Positions 25,066 to 39,160 of a stretch of 64,000 nt of DNA are shown in pieces. The notes beneath the pieces are model-generated. The model saw nothing but the letters and a program-made list of their open reading frames with translations, did not search any database and was not told where the DNA came from. A program made the translations under genes and the position numbers. This DNA is from Collinsella tanakaei (GTDB taxonomy: Bacteria; Actinomycetota; Coriobacteriia; Coriobacteriales; Coriobacteriaceae): positions 62,001 to 126,000 of the forward strand of contig NZ_JADYTL010000003.1 in assembly GCF_021531055.1 (NCBI RefSeq), read 5' to 3'. Every line of letters starts with the position of its first letter. Position 1 is the stretch's first letter.

Positions 25066-27693
25066 CTAGTGCGCGCCCGACGCGGTTTGTGCCACGCCGC
25101 CCGAACCGCCACCGGCAAGCGCGGGCGCTCCGCCGGCGTTGCGCGGCGCAGGCTCGAACGAAGCACCGAGCGTGCCCTTGGCGCGCGGCGCGGGGATCTC
25201 GCCCGTGCCGTGGCTGAACACGAAATGCCCGTCGGCGATGTCGGCGAGCACCGTGTCGCCCTCGTGCCACTCGCCTGCCAGCAGCTCCTCTGACAGCGGG
25301 TCCTCGATGAGGCGCTGGATGGCGCGGCGCAGCGGACGGGCACCGTTGGTGAGGTCGGTTCCCTCGGCCACGATCTTGTCGATCGCGGCGTCGGTGAGCT
25401 CGATGTTCATGCCGTTGGCGATCAGACGCTGGCGCAGGTCGTCCACGAGCAGCTCGGCGATCTTGGTGAGCGACTCACCCGTGAGCTTGCTGAACACCAC
25501 GATGTCGTCCACGCGGTTCAGGAACTCGGGGCGGAACAGGCGCTTGAGCTCGCCCATCGCACGCGTCCGGATCTCGTCGGTCGAAAGCCCCGCCTCGCCG
25601 GTGGTGCCGAAGCCCACGCTGGCGTCCTGCGCGATCTCGCGCGCGCCGACGTTGGACGTCATGATGACCACGGTATTGCGGAAATCGACCGTCTTGCCCT
25701 GACCGTCGGTCAGACGGCCCTCATCGAGCACCTGCAGCAGGATGTTGAAGATATCCGGATGCGCCTTCTCGATCTCATCGAACAGCACGACCGAATACGG
25801 ATGGCGGCGCACGGCCTTGGTGAGCTGGCCGCCCTCCTCGTGGCCGACGTAGCCCGGAGGCGAACCGATCAGCTTGGAGACCTCGTACTCGCTGGAGAAC
25901 TCGGACATGTCGAAGCTGATCAGAGCGTCCTTGCTGCCGAACAGGTACTCCGCGAGCGTCTTGGCGAGCTCGGTCTTACCCGTGCCGGTGGGGCCGAGGA
26001 AGATGAACGAGCCGCCGGGGCGACGCGGGTCCTTGAGCGGCGAGCGCGAGCGGCGGATGGCCTTGGCAACGGCACGCACGGCCTCGTCCTGGCCGATGAT
26101 GCGGGTCTTGAGCACGTCCTCGCAGGCGAGCAGGCGGCGCGACTCGTCCTCGGTGAGCGAGGAAACCGGCACGCCGGACGCCACGGACACGATGTCGGCG
26201 ATCTGCGGCACGTCGATGGTGAGCGGGCTCGCCTCCATGTCGGCGTTCCACGCGGCGCGCGCCTCGGACAGCTCGATCTCGGCGGCGTGCTGCTGCTCTT
26301 TGAGCTCGGCGGCGCGGTTCATGTCGTCGGCCTCGGTCGCCTCCTCGACGGACGCTTTGAGCTCGGCCACGCGGTTCTCGGCCGTGCGCACCGGCTCCGG
26401 CGCGCGGTTGGCGGCGATGCGGGCGCGAGCGCCGGCCTCGTCGATGAGGTCGATGGCCTTGTCGGGTAGGAACCGATCCTGGATGTAGCGGGACGACAGG
26501 TTGACCGCCGCCTCGACCGCCGCGGGCGTGTAGCGCACGTGGTGATGCTCCTCGTAGCGCGGCAACAGGGCGTTCAGGATCTTGATGGTGTCCTCGGGGC
26601 TCGGCTCGTCGATGTCGATCGACTGGAAGCGACGCTCGAACGCCGGGTCCTTCTGCAGGTGCTTGCGGAACTCCTCGGCGGTCGTCGCGCCGATGATCTG
26701 GAAGGCGCCGCGGGCGAGCACCGGCTTGAGCATGGAGCTCGCGTCGATGGAACCCTCGGCGGAACCCGCGCCGATCAGCGTGTGCATCTCGTCGATGAAC
26801 AGGATGATGTCGTCTGCCTCGGTCGCCTCGGCGATGACGTTCTTGAGGCGCTCCTCGAACTCACCGCGATACTTGGCACCGGCCACGAGACCGGGCAGGT
26901 CGAGCGACCAGATGTTCATGTTGAGCAGGTTCTCGGGTACGTCGTTGGCGGCGATCTTCTGCGCCAAGCCCTCGACGATGGCCGTCTTGCCCACACCCGG
27001 GTCACCCAGGATGAGCGGGTTGTTCTTGGTGCGGCGGGACAGGATCTCCATCATGCGGGAGATCTCGTGCTCACGGCCGATGACCGGGTCGAGTTTGCCC
27101 TCGCGCGCCTCGGCGGTCAGGTTGGTGCCGAACTGCTCGAGCGTGCTCGCCGACGAATCCTGCCCGCGGGCGGACTCGCCCGAGAAGAACGGCAGACCCG
27201 CACCGGGACGACCCGAGGCCGAGCCGGCCATGGGGCGCTTGCTGCCCTGGTCCTTGGCGGTGAGCTTGTCCACCGCGCCGCGGACCGAGGCGGCCGACAC
27301 GCCCAGGCGCTGGAGGATGTCCATGGCCATGCCGTCGCCCTCGTCCACGATGCCCTGCAGCAGGTGCTCGGTGGACACGTAGGTCTGGTTGTTCTCGCGC
27401 GCGAGCCGGAAGCTCCGCTCCATGACCGAGATGACCCGCGGGGTGAACGCGAGCTTGGCGGACTCGGCCGGCTCCTCCTGCGGAACCGTGGTGCGGATCT
27501 CCTCGAGCTGCGACTGGATGTCGTCGTAGGTGATCTCGAGCGAGCGCAGCGCCTCGGCGGCGATGCCCTCCTGCTCCTTGGCGAGCGCGAGCAGCAGATG
27601 CTCGGTGCCCACCTTGGAGGAATGCTGCGCGAGCGCCTCCTCCTTGGCGAGGGACATGACGCGGCGCGCGCGGTCGGTGAATCGATCTAGCAT
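25066..27693 (-). CDS. clpC: ATP-dependent Clp protease ATP-binding subunit ClpC
   Basis: 875 residues. Two Clp_N repeats (about 1-140), an AAA+ domain with GDPGVGKTA, a UVR-like middle domain ([20 protein letters not shown]), and a second AAA+ domain with GPTGTGKTE, then a Gly/Ala-rich tail of ~50 residues. It unfolds substrates for ClpP. I chose ATG 27693 because AGAGG lies 7 nt upstream; an ATG two codons earlier is too close to it. No ctsR, mcsA or mcsB gene precedes it, so control differs from Bacillus. The upstream gap is filled with family A repeats, not with an obvious CIRCE or HAIR operator. Confidence 0.97.
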   Translation of the reverse strand: MLDRFTDRARRVMSLAKEEALAQHSSKVGTEHLLLALAKEQEGIAAEALRSLEITYDDIQSQLEEIRTTVPQEEPAESAKLAFTPRVISVMERSFRLARENNQTYVSTEHLLQGIVDEGDGMAMDILQRLGVSAASVRGAVDKLTAKDQGSKRPMAGSASGRPGAGLPFFSGESARGQDSSASTLEQFGTNLTAEAREGKLDPVIGREHEISRMMEILSRRTKNNPLILGDPGVGKTAIVEGLAQKIAANDVPENLLNMNIWSLDLPGLVAGAKYRGEFEERLKNVIAEATEADDIILFIDEMHTLIGAGSAEGSIDASSMLKPVLARGAFQIIGATTAEEFRKHLQKDPAFERRFQSIDIDEPSPEDTIKILNALLPRYEEHHHVRYTPAAVEAAVNLSSRYIQDRFLPDKAIDLIDEAGARARIAANRAPEPVRTAENRVAELKASVEEATEADDMNRAAELKEQQHAAEIELSEARAAWNADMEASPLTIDVPQIADIVSVASGVPVSSLTEDESRRLLACEDVLKTRIIGQDEAVRAVAKAIRRSRSPLKDPRRPGGSFIFLGPTGTGKTELAKTLAEYLFGSKDALISFDMSEFSSEYEVSKLIGSPPGYVGHEEGGQLTKAVRRHPYSVVLFDEIEKAHPDIFNILLQVLDEGRLTDGQGKTVDFRNTVVIMTSNVGAREIAQDASVGFGTTGEAGLSTDEIRTRAMGELKRLFRPEFLNRVDDIVVFSKLTGESLTKIAELLVDDLRQRLIANGMNIELTDAAIDKIVAEGTDLTNGARPLRRAIQRLIEDPLSEELLAGEWHEGDTVLADIADGHFVFSHGTGEIPAPRAKGTLGASFEPAPRNAGGAPALAGGGSGGVAQTASGAH

Positions 27694-27839
27694 GCGCATA
27701 CCTCTTACGTGCTATAGATGTGGTGCGTCGTTTCGCACAACCTCTACCCTAAAGAGAATTATCTTAACCGAACGCGCCGCATTCACGCACGAAACACACG
27801 TATCACCGCGATCGGGGCGGCGCCAGCCCCGCCGAGACC

Positions 27840-27945
27840 GACAAGTTGGCGACAAGTTGGTGCCACGACAAGTTGGTGCCAGGTACAAACTTGTCGGTCT
27901 CGCCGCCTTGTCGCCTGACAAGTTGGTGCCAGGTACAAACTTGTC
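27840..27945. repeat. Cluster of family A repeats upstream of clpC
   Basis: Complete monomers at 27867-27895 and 27917-27945, plus two truncated GACAAGTTGG units at 27840-27865. The cluster lies between the rbsK stop and the clpC promoter, and CGAGACCGACAAGTT / AACTTGTCGGTCTCG pair across part of it. Confidence 0.85.
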
Positions 27946-27962
27946 GCCTTGCCGCCCGTCGC

Positions 27963-28883
27963 CTAGCGGCGCACGACCATGAGCGCGGCGACCTCGTCGG
28001 CGGCGGGGACGGCCTGCTGGGCGCCGAGACGGGCGGTGGCGAGCGCCGAGGAGCAGGTCGCCCACTCCACGGTCTCGTCGAGGGACAGCCCTCGTGCGCG
28101 GCCCATGGCGAGTGCGCCGATGTAGGTGTCGCCAGCGCCCGTGGTGTCGATGACGCGCACCGCCGGAGGCCTCGAGTCGATCGTCCGGCCCTCGCACAAC
28201 ACACGCGAGCCCTGGGCTCCGAGCGTAAGCGCCACCATCCCGACGCCCCAGTCCGCCAGCAGCTCCAGCGCGTGCTCGATTGCCAGCTCATCGCCGGGGA
28301 ACACCCCCGTCACGATCTCGCACTCCGTCTCGTTCAGGCAGATCGCGTCGACGGATGCCCAGACCTCGCGGGGGATCGGGACGGCCGGAGCCGGGTTGAG
28401 GATGGTGTACAGCCCGCGGGCATGCGCCGCGGCGAGCGCCTCCCACGTGGCGGCAAGGTCGCATTCGAGCTGCGTCACGAACACGTCGCCGGCAGCCGCG
28501 ACCTCGTCGAGCACGACCGTGACGTCGTGCCCCGTGAGCACGTGGTTCGCGCCCGGATCGAGCACGATGCAGTTGTCGCCGCCCACGCGCGTGATGGAGG
28601 CCACGCCGGTCGAGACTCCGTCGATATGACGGATGCGCCCGCAGGCGACCCCCGCTCCCTCCAACGACGCCACGAGGGCATCGCCGAACACGTCGACGCC
28701 CACCGCACCGATCATGACCGTGTCCGCCCCGAGACGCGCCGCGGCGACGGCCTGGTTCGCGCCCTTGCCGCCGGGGTTGAGCAGAAAGCCGCTTCCCGTG
28801 ACGGTCTCGCCCATGCGCGGCTGCCGCGGACACTCGATCGTCAGGTCCATGTTGAGGCTGCCGAAAACGATTACCTTGCCCAT
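27963..28883 (-). CDS. rbsK: Ribokinase
   Basis: 306 residues of the PfkB family. It phosphorylates D-ribose at O5. The N-terminal VFGSLNMDLTIECPRQPRMGET, NPGGKGANQAVAAARLGA and C-terminal DTTGAGDTYIGALAMG signatures are all present and resemble RbsK rather than other sugar kinases. ATG 28883 has AAGGCAGG upstream. No ribose transporter or rbsR is adjacent. It stands between two groups of family A repeats, and close relatives include deoxyribokinase and ribitol kinase-like enzymes. Confidence 0.88.
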   Translation of the reverse strand: MGKVIVFGSLNMDLTIECPRQPRMGETVTGSGFLLNPGGKGANQAVAAARLGADTVMIGAVGVDVFGDALVASLEGAGVACGRIRHIDGVSTGVASITRVGGDNCIVLDPGANHVLTGHDVTVVLDEVAAAGDVFVTQLECDLAATWEALAAAHARGLYTILNPAPAVPIPREVWASVDAICLNETECEIVTGVFPGDELAIEHALELLADWGVGMVALTLGAQGSRVLCEGRTIDSRPPAVRVIDTTGAGDTYIGALAMGRARGLSLDETVEWATCSSALATARLGAQQAVPAADEVAALMVVRR

Positions 28884-28952
28884 CGTGCACCTGCCTTCAT
28901 GCCCGCGCCCGCCACGCGTTACGTCGGATCATCGGTAGCATACCCTCCCACC

Positions 28953-29016
28953 GACAAGTTTGAACCTGGCACCATCTTGTCGCTGCCGACAAGTTTGTAC
29001 CTGGCACCATCTTGTC
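28953..29016. repeat. Family A repeats, two copies plus a fragment
   Basis: 28953-28981 and 28988-29016, both in the reverse orientation relative to the leuC copies, followed by a truncated ACCATCTTGTCGG unit. It lies between the divergent rbsK and activase genes. Confidence 0.85.
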
Positions 29017-29140
29017 ACCATCTTGTCGGCGGGAAATTTGTAATGTACCTAAATGTTTTTGAAAACTACTTCTATTTCCAGCGCGATTGGGTATCGTGTA
29101 CAGGTCATTCAACCGTTCGTGGAAAATAGGTCCCCGCGTC

Positions 29141-33610
<4,470 letters not shown>

Positions 33611-33618
33611 CCTGCGTA

Positions 33619-33696
33619 AAAACACCCCAGGGGTTATTTTGCATGGAGCCATGTCGACATGGCTCCATGCAAAATAACCCCTGGGGTGTTTTTAAT
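33619..33696. repeat. Perfect 78-bp palindrome (family C) after the activase gene
   Basis: Arms of 39 nt meet at GTCGAC. Each arm carries AAAAACACCCC-AGGGGTTATTTT and then GCATGGAGCCAT. Start is 9 nt after the activase stop. With T-runs at both ends it could also terminate transcription on either strand. Confidence 0.9.
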
Positions 33697-33738
33697 TTCA
33701 TATGTCATGGTAGGGTGCTCATCGAATCGTTAATGGAC

Positions 33739-33767
33739 TGGTTAACGTGGGTACAAGCCGGTATAGT
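33739..33767 (+). promoter_or_regulatory. Promoter of the small Gly/Leu-rich protein gene
   Basis: TGGTTA (33739-33744), a 17-bp spacer and TATAGT (33762-33767), 44 nt upstream of the start codon. Confidence 0.55.
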
Positions 33768-33811
33768 CTCAGACGGGCTCTAGCCCGTATACCGACCCTG
33801 AAAGGATCATC

Positions 33812-34126
33812 ATGGACATCAAGGCTATCACGGACCAGGTTATGGAGCACCTCGGCAACAGCCCCGAGACCATCAAGGACATTCTCTCCGATCCCGCCGG
33901 CGCCATCGAGGGCATCACGGGCCATCAGCTCGAGGGCGCCGATCTTTCCGGCGTCGTCGACCACGTCAAGGACGCCGTCATGGGTGGCGGCATCGAGCTA
34001 CCCGAGGGGCTCGACCTCGGCAACCTTAATCTTGGCAGCATCGCCGAGAACCTGGGCGGCATCCTCGGCGACTCCCCGCTCTCCGGCATCGCCGAGGGTC
34101 TGGGTGGCCTGTTCGGCAAGAAGTAG
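33812..34126 (+). CDS. Small Gly/Leu-rich protein of unknown function
   Basis: 104 residues, not recognised. ATG 33812 has AAAGGA at 5 nt, a promoter upstream and a strong terminator downstream, so it is very likely expressed alone. The N-terminal half is acidic and helical (DIKAITDQVMEHLG, PETIKDIL), and the C-terminal half has repeating Leu/Ile-Gly units (LDLGNLNLGSI, LGGILGD, GLGGLFGKK) with a basic end. No signal peptide or cysteine. Composition recalls amphipathic surface-seeking or bacteriocin-like peptides, but I would not assign that. The codon use fits the genome. Confidence 0.8.
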   Translation: MDIKAITDQVMEHLGNSPETIKDILSDPAGAIEGITGHQLEGADLSGVVDHVKDAVMGGGIELPEGLDLGNLNLGSIAENLGGILGDSPLSGIAEGLGGLFGKK

Positions 34127-34167
34127 GATTGTCGCTTTTCGGCGATATATCGATGCGTATTGTTTCT

Positions 34168-34210
34168 AGCGCACCGGACGCACAGCTTCACTGCGTCCGG
34201 TGCGCTTTTT
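34168..34210 (+). terminator. Strong terminator after the small protein gene
   Basis: Perfect 15-bp stem AGCGCACCGGACGCA / TGCGTCCGGTGCGCT, then TTTTTA on the plus strand. Confidence 0.92.
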
Positions 34211-34228
34211 ATACAACTGTTTTACAAA

Positions 34229-34344
34229 GTGAGTGTTTTATTCCGTGACTGCCGAGTATACGGCGCGGCGTGCATCGCAAAAGCCCTGCTCAGCGAATTG
34301 CTATCGCAACGGCATACAAAGGGTTTTCAAAATAAAACACTCAC
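34229..34344. repeat. 116-bp segment bounded by 14-bp inverted repeats
   Basis: GTGAGTGTTTTATT (34229-34242) and AATAAAACACTCAC (34331-34344) are perfect reverse complements 88 nt apart. The interior has ATCGCAA twice, and a third ATCGCAA follows just outside. No coding potential. Confidence 0.55.
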
Positions 34345-34522
34345 ATCGCAAAACCCGCATGTTCCGTTCCCGTGTTCGGCGAGACGGAAGGGTGACGGAA
34401 CACTCGATGGTTCTCACGTGCCCCGAGGGGCCGGACGCGCCCTGACGCTCGCTTGTGCAGTTTCGGAACGTTTTATTTGCTAAAACGCTCCGCAGATGCA
34501 CAGTGGGCGACGGCGGTCCGAA

Positions 34523-34591
34523 TGTCCCAAACTTCTCCTGGCCCTTTTTGGACACCGGTGTCCCACTTTTCTCCTGGCCCCTTTTGGGACA
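34523..34591. repeat. Family F repeats, two copies in tandem
   Basis: 34523-34554 and 34559-34591, arms TGTCCCA / TGGGACA (first copy slightly degenerate) around a TTCTCCTGGCCC core, separated by CCGG. They end at the MFS stop codon (34592-34594). Confidence 0.8.
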
Positions 34592-35887
34592 TCAGCCCTT
34601 GAGGCGGATGCTTGCGAAGAATTGCAGCAGCAACCCCAGCGCCGCCACGGCCCACAGCGCGAGGTAGCCGCCCGCCGTCAACACGGCACCGCCGAGGGCG
34701 GACCCCACGCCGCCACCCGCGAAGACGCCGAAACCGATCAGGCCGGTGCAAAGCCCCACCTGCAACGGGTCGGCGTCCATCGACAGCGTCACCAGCGAGG
34801 GCTGCACCGATATGTAGCCGAACCCTAAACACGCCGCGGCCACGAGGGCAGGGACCCACGAGCCCGTGGCCGTCGAAACCATGAGCGCACAGACCGCCAG
34901 CACACCCGACAGCTCGCCGATTCGAATGACCCCGACGATCCCTCGACGCGCCCCGAGCTTGCCCGACACGGATCCCCCGAGCAGGCAGCACACGCCGTAG
35001 AACATCATGACGAGCCCCGCCTGGGTCGAGCTCAGGCCGCATACCTGGTTCAAAAACGTGCCCATGAGCCCGTAGACGCCCAAAAACAACAGGCCCGTCG
35101 AGCAGGCGAGCAGATACACCGTCCGGCGCGTCCCCAAAAAGATGCGCACCGCCGACCGGAGGAACACCGCGATCGGGTTACCCGCACGAGAGGCATCCGA
35201 CGCGGCGGCCGGGCGCGCGGGCTCGGAATGCGAGACACTGGATGCAGCGTCCGCACGCGTGGAACCGTCATCTGCCGCGGCACGGTGCGACGGCTCGCGC
35301 AAACCCAACAGCCCTACCCACGCCAAGGCGGCCAGCACGCCGAACGTCGCGAACGCGGCACGCCAGCCCACGACGTCGGTCAGAATACCGCCGAGTCCCG
35401 CCGAGAGTCCCTGGCCGGTAAAGGTGATCCCCATGAGGATGCCCACCGCTCCCCCACGCTGCTCGAGTGCCACCACGTCGCTCACGAACGCCTGCGACAC
35501 CGCGATGATGCCCGCCGCAAAGCAGCCGGTCACAATGCGCGCGATGACCAGCAACGGCAAACTCGGCACGACGGCGCACAGAAACGTCCCGGCGCACAGC
35601 CCCGCCACGATGATGCGCAGTAGGCGCAACCGCCCGATGCGGTCCGCGATGGAGCCGCATACCGGCTGCAAGGTGCCGTAGGGCAGCATGTACGCCGTCA
35701 GGATGATCGTCGCCGCCACGGGCGCCACCGAGAGCGTCTGGGCGATGGCGGGCAGCGCCGGCGACACGAACCAGTTGTCTGCCGCTGACACGAGCCCGCA
35801 AAACCCCAGCGTCGCCACGACGCGCAACTGCACCGATGTCAATCCGGCAGCCATGTGCTGTGAAACACCATCCGTTCCATGTTCCAT
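34592..35887 (-). CDS. Major facilitator superfamily transporter
   Basis: 431 residues with 12 predicted membrane helices and a central cytosolic loop rich in Ala/Ser (about 195-230). The loop 2-3 motif reads GSIADRIGRLRLLRI, and NWFVSPALPAIAQTL lies after helix 1, like drug/H+ antiporters and sugar-efflux carriers. ATG 35887 has AGGGGGAG at 7-8 nt. It follows the CitMHS gene on the same strand but is separated by a terminator and a family B palindrome, so it is probably transcribed alone. The substrate cannot be told. Confidence 0.85.
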   Translation of the reverse strand: MEHGTDGVSQHMAAGLTSVQLRVVATLGFCGLVSAADNWFVSPALPAIAQTLSVAPVAATIILTAYMLPYGTLQPVCGSIADRIGRLRLLRIIVAGLCAGTFLCAVVPSLPLLVIARIVTGCFAAGIIAVSQAFVSDVVALEQRGGAVGILMGITFTGQGLSAGLGGILTDVVGWRAAFATFGVLAALAWVGLLGLREPSHRAAADDGSTRADAASSVSHSEPARPAAASDASRAGNPIAVFLRSAVRIFLGTRRTVYLLACSTGLLFLGVYGLMGTFLNQVCGLSSTQAGLVMMFYGVCCLLGGSVSGKLGARRGIVGVIRIGELSGVLAVCALMVSTATGSWVPALVAAACLGFGYISVQPSLVTLSMDADPLQVGLCTGLIGFGVFAGGGVGSALGGAVLTAGGYLALWAVAALGLLLQFFASIRLKG

Positions 35888-35903
35888 ATCCACGCTCCCC
35901 CTA

Positions 35904-35980
35904 GCGGCGGTGGGAAAAGGTGCCTGTCCCCATTTTCCCACGTGGGGAAATGGGGACAGGCACCTTTTTCCCACCGCCGC
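35904..35980. repeat. Family B repeats, inverted pair upstream of the MFS gene
   Basis: Monomers 35912-35939 and 35944-35972 face each other and share flanking GCGGCGGT / ACCGCCGC, so 77 bp is almost palindromic (two one-base differences in runs). Confidence 0.85.
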
Positions 35981-35982
35981 AA

Positions 35983-36022
35983 AAGAAGCGGGCCGCCCGG
36001 TTTCCCAAGCGACCCGCTTCTT
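35983..36022 (-). terminator. Terminator of the CitMHS gene
   Basis: AAGAAGCGGG / CCCGCTTCTT stem followed by TTG on the minus strand, 34 nt after the gene's stop. Confidence 0.7.
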
Positions 36023-36055
36023 GCGTAAGAAAAGAGAGGATGACGTTGTTCGGCC

Positions 36056-37423
36056 CTAGTACGGCAGGGAACCGACGGCGCCGTAGACCACAAGGTATAC
36101 AGCGAGCAGAATCAGGCCGTAATACTTGCCGTACTCCTTCATGAACTCGGCGAAGTTGAGCTTGCACTCGCCGCACAGCATGTACAGGGCGGGAATAACC
36201 GGGCTTACCAGACGGAACGCCTGGCCCACCATCGAGGCGACGGCGGCCTGTGTGGCAGTGATGCCGAACTGCGCCATGACATCCTTCATGACCGACGCAA
36301 TTCCGAAATAGAACGCATCCTGCGGCAGGAAGCAGATGGCAGGCGTGGCGATGATGGCATAGATGGGCGCCATGTGGCTCGAAAGCTGCGTCGGAATGAT
36401 ACCGGCGATGAAATTCGCCAGTGCCGTCGCCATGCCGGAACCCGTCAGCACGCCGGAGAACACGCCTGCACCGAGCGTGATCACCGCAGTCGGCAGCACA
36501 TCGGCGGCGAGGTCCTCGAGACGCTGCGAGCTTTCATCGACGTTCGGGTAGTTCACCACGAGCGCGATGGCCGAGGCGAGCATGAAGATAATCGAGCCGT
36601 GGATCTCACCCTGGATGAGCAATACGACCGCGACAAGCGTCAGCACGAGATTGAACACGAACAGCTTCGGGCGCTTGAGCTCGACATCCTTGTCGCGCAC
36701 GGCGGCGATCATGCGATCGAGCTGCTCGGGCGAGACGGATTTGGCGTCATCAGGCGACCAACCAAGACGCTTGCGCTCCTTACGACCGATGAAGTACGTG
36801 ATGGCGATGACGGTGACCTGCGCGGCGATAAGACCGGGGAGCAGCGTGGCGAACAGCTCGTTGACCTCGATACCCTGCGCGGTGGCCGCCGCGATGGTCG
36901 GGCCGCCCCACGGAAGCTGGTTCCAGATGCCGATGGGCGCCACGATGATGATCGCCAGGTAGATCAACTTGAGACCCAACTGCTTGTACAGGTTGATGAA
37001 CGCCGACACGCAGATGATGATCGTCGTCGTGGTATCGCCGTTGAACGCGACGACCGACGAGACCATGACGGTGGACATGAGCACCTTGAGCGGGTCGCCC
37101 TTGGCCATCTTGATAAAGAACGCGGCGACGGGATCGAACAGGCCGACGCCGAGCATAAGGTCGAAGTAGAGGATCGAGAACAGGATGGTCAAACCGGGCG
37201 AGATGACGCCCATCGACGCGCTCTGCGTCTCATAGTCAACCGTGTAGAATATGCCCTCTTTGATCCACGTGAACAGATCGGAGAAACTCGCACCGGTGAC
37301 GAACATCGCGATGACGCCGAAGACGAGCGGGACCAAGGTGAGCGCGTTGAAAACCGAGAGCTTCTTCATGGACAGCAACACGATGAAGCACACGATCATG
37401 GCGAGAGCCAAAACGGTCAGCAA
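36056..37423 (-). CDS. CitMHS-family carboxylate symporter
   Basis: 455 residues, about 12 membrane helices. It resembles the citrate-Mg2+:H+ symporters CitM/CitH: the N-terminal hydrophobic helices, FNGDTTTTIIICVSAF, WNQLPWGGPTIAAA and CFLPQDAFYFGI fit the family. TTG 37423 is the chosen start since AGGAGGTG lies ~10 nt upstream. It follows ttdB on the same strand after 220 nt that hold a 12-bp GC hairpin (37518-37560). Position next to the tartrate dehydratase genes suggests it imports tartrate or a similar dicarboxylate rather than citrate, which is inference. Confidence 0.85.
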   Translation of the reverse strand: MLTVLALAMIVCFIVLLSMKKLSVFNALTLVPLVFGVIAMFVTGASFSDLFTWIKEGIFYTVDYETQSASMGVISPGLTILFSILYFDLMLGVGLFDPVAAFFIKMAKGDPLKVLMSTVMVSSVVAFNGDTTTTIIICVSAFINLYKQLGLKLIYLAIIIVAPIGIWNQLPWGGPTIAAATAQGIEVNELFATLLPGLIAAQVTVIAITYFIGRKERKRLGWSPDDAKSVSPEQLDRMIAAVRDKDVELKRPKLFVFNLVLTLVAVVLLIQGEIHGSIIFMLASAIALVVNYPNVDESSQRLEDLAADVLPTAVITLGAGVFSGVLTGSGMATALANFIAGIIPTQLSSHMAPIYAIIATPAICFLPQDAFYFGIASVMKDVMAQFGITATQAAVASMVGQAFRLVSPVIPALYMLCGECKLNFAEFMKEYGKYYGLILLAVYLVVYGAVGSLPY

Positions 37424-37517
37424 GGGGAAAGCACCTCCTATAACAGCGAGCTATCGAATTGTCGAAACACATGGGATCCGCTCCGATCCGGAGCGTCATG
37501 CCTCGGAAATGAGGAGT

Positions 37518-37560
37518 GGGCGCGGCGAGATGATGATCGACGCAATGGCTCGCCGCGCCC
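37518..37560 (-). terminator. Hairpin between ttdB and the CitMHS gene
   Basis: GGGCGCGGCGAG / CTCGCCGCGCCC stem with a 19-nt loop and no T-run; it may lower expression of the downstream carrier. Confidence 0.45.
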
Positions 37561-37643
37561 GGCAAAGGAAAGAAGCGCTGCTCGTCTGCACACGGGTATC
37601 TCAGCGCTGAAGGGAAGGCGATTTCGTCTCCGAAGGCGAGGCG

Positions 37644-38264
37644 CTACTTGATGAAGTGCACCTTGTCGTACAGCTCGTCGAGCACGTCCTCCTTGCGCTC
37701 GTTGTACGTGACCTTATTCTGCTCGAACAGGTTGTTGCCCTCGGCGTCGATGGAGACGATCAGCGGACCGAGCTCGTTCACACGGCAGGTCCACAGGGTT
37801 TCGGGCATACCGAGTTCACGCCAATTGGCATCCTCGATCTCCTCGACCTCGGTGGCGGCGAGCACCGCGCAACCGGCAGGGAACACGCAGTGGATAGCGG
37901 GACCGATCTTGCAGCCCGCCTCAGTGTTCGGACCCATGCCGCCCTTGCCGACGATGACCTTGACGCCGGTCTGCTCGATGAACTCCTTCTCGAACTTCTC
38001 CATGCGCATGGAGGTGGTGGGTCCGAGCGAGATCATCTCGTGCGTCTCGGTGCCATCCTCGTTTTTCGTGCTGCGCACGATGGGGCCGGCGTGGAAGATG
38101 GCACCCCCCTCAAGGTCGATGGGCAGCTCGCGACCGAGCTCGATGAGGCGACGATGCGCGACATCGCGACAGGTGGTGATGTGGCCGGTCAGATAGACGA
38201 CATCGCCGACGTGGATGTCCTTCAGATCTTCAGCGGAAACCGGCGTGTGGAGTACCTTTTTCAC
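37644..38264 (-). CDS. ttdB: L(+)-tartrate dehydratase beta subunit
   Basis: 206 residues. Matches E. coli TtdB closely in order of motifs: [75 protein letters not shown] and VGKGGMGP. With TtdA it forms an Fe-S class I fumarase-like enzyme that dehydrates L-tartrate to oxaloacetate. Class I two-subunit fumarase is the alternative, but the residue pattern favours tartrate. It starts with GTG 38264 and overlaps the ttdA stop (GTGA). Confidence 0.9.
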   Translation of the reverse strand: MKKVLHTPVSAEDLKDIHVGDVVYLTGHITTCRDVAHRRLIELGRELPIDLEGGAIFHAGPIVRSTKNEDGTETHEMISLGPTTSMRMEKFEKEFIEQTGVKVIVGKGGMGPNTEAGCKIGPAIHCVFPAGCAVLAATEVEEIEDANWRELGMPETLWTCRVNELGPLIVSIDAEGNNLFEQNKVTYNERKEDVLDELYDKVHFIK

Positions 38265-39160
38265 AGTTCAACCCCCTTGTGGGTAAGAAGCTCGTAGTTG
38301 AGGTCGGAATCGATCACGATGGTGCCGCGGCGATGCGACCAACAGCCCACGTTGACCGCGCAGGACAGCACCGACGGATGACGCGCGGAGTTCTCGATAT
38401 GCACGTCCATGACCGAAGCGGAACCGCCCAGACCCTGCGGACCGAGCCCGACCTTGTCGATGGCGTCGATGAGCTCCTCCTCGAGCTGCGCGGCCAGCGG
38501 ATTGCCGTTGCGGCTGCCCACCGGGCGCATGAGCGCGAGCTTGGACATGTAGGCCGCAGAATCGATCGAGGTGCCGATACCGATGCCGACCATGAGCGGC
38601 GGGCAGGCGTTCAGGCCGTAGGACGTCATGAGGTCGAGCACGAACTTCACGACCGCCTCGTAACCCTCGCCCGGCATGAAGGTCTTGCCGGAACCGGGCA
38701 GCGAGCAACCGCCGCCCGCCATGTACACGTGGATCTTGACCTTGTCATCGCCCGGGACGATATCCCAGTACAGCCACGGGGACTTGGTGCCGACGTTGGT
38801 GTAGGTGTTCTTCTCATCGAAGGTCTCGACGGTGTTGTGGCGCAGCGGGGCCTTCTGCGTGGCGCGGAACACCGCCTCCTTGAGCACGTCGGCAAGTTCG
38901 TCGATGTAGGGGAACTTGCTGCCCACGCTCACGAACATCTGGATGAGGCCCGTGTCCTGGCACGACGGACGGTTGAGCTCCCACGCCTTTTCCTGGTTGG
39001 CGGCCATGGTCTTGTAGATCATCTGCGCCATGGGGACCGTCTCCGCGTCGGCAAGCTCCTTGAGCTTCGCCGTGACGTCGTCGGGCAGACGCTTGCCCAC
39101 CAGACTGGTGAAGTCGGCGACGATGTTCGTCAACCGCTCCAAGCTCTCGTTGTTCTCCAC
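38261..39160 (-). CDS. ttdA: L(+)-tartrate dehydratase alpha subunit
   Basis: 299 residues. Follows E. coli Ttd[43 protein letters not shown] (cluster cysteine), [46 protein letters not shown] and the C-terminal [12 protein letters not shown]. The start is GTG 39160 with GGGAGG 8 nt upstream. It is the first enzyme gene after the araC-type regulator on the same strand, with a 425-nt leader that holds a 9-bp dyad. Confidence 0.9.
   Translation of the reverse strand: MENNESLERLTNIVADFTSLVGKRLPDDVTAKLKELADAETVPMAQMIYKTMAANQEKAWELNRPSCQDTGLIQMFVSVGSKFPYIDELADVLKEAVFRATQKAPLRHNTVETFDEKNTYTNVGTKSPWLYWDIVPGDDKVKIHVYMAGGGCSLPGSGKTFMPGEGYEAVVKFVLDLMTSYGLNACPPLMVGIGIGTSIDSAAYMSKLALMRPVGSRNGNPLAAQLEEELIDAIDKVGLGPQGLGGSASVMDVHIENSARHPSVLSCAVNVGCWSHRRGTIVIDSDLNYELLTHKGVEL

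Larger units (their letters stand above)
34211..34591. other. Intergenic region with inverted repeats and family F repeats
   Basis: No gene is supported. It contains an inverted-repeat-bounded segment (34229-34344), a GTTCCGT...ACGGAAC dyad near 34357-34400, and two family F repeats (34523-34591) that abut the MFS stop codon. Confidence 0.6.

Noticed and set aside
27694-27962. CIRCE, HAIR or CtsR operator before clpC
   Set aside because: No matching consensus; the region is mostly family A repeats.
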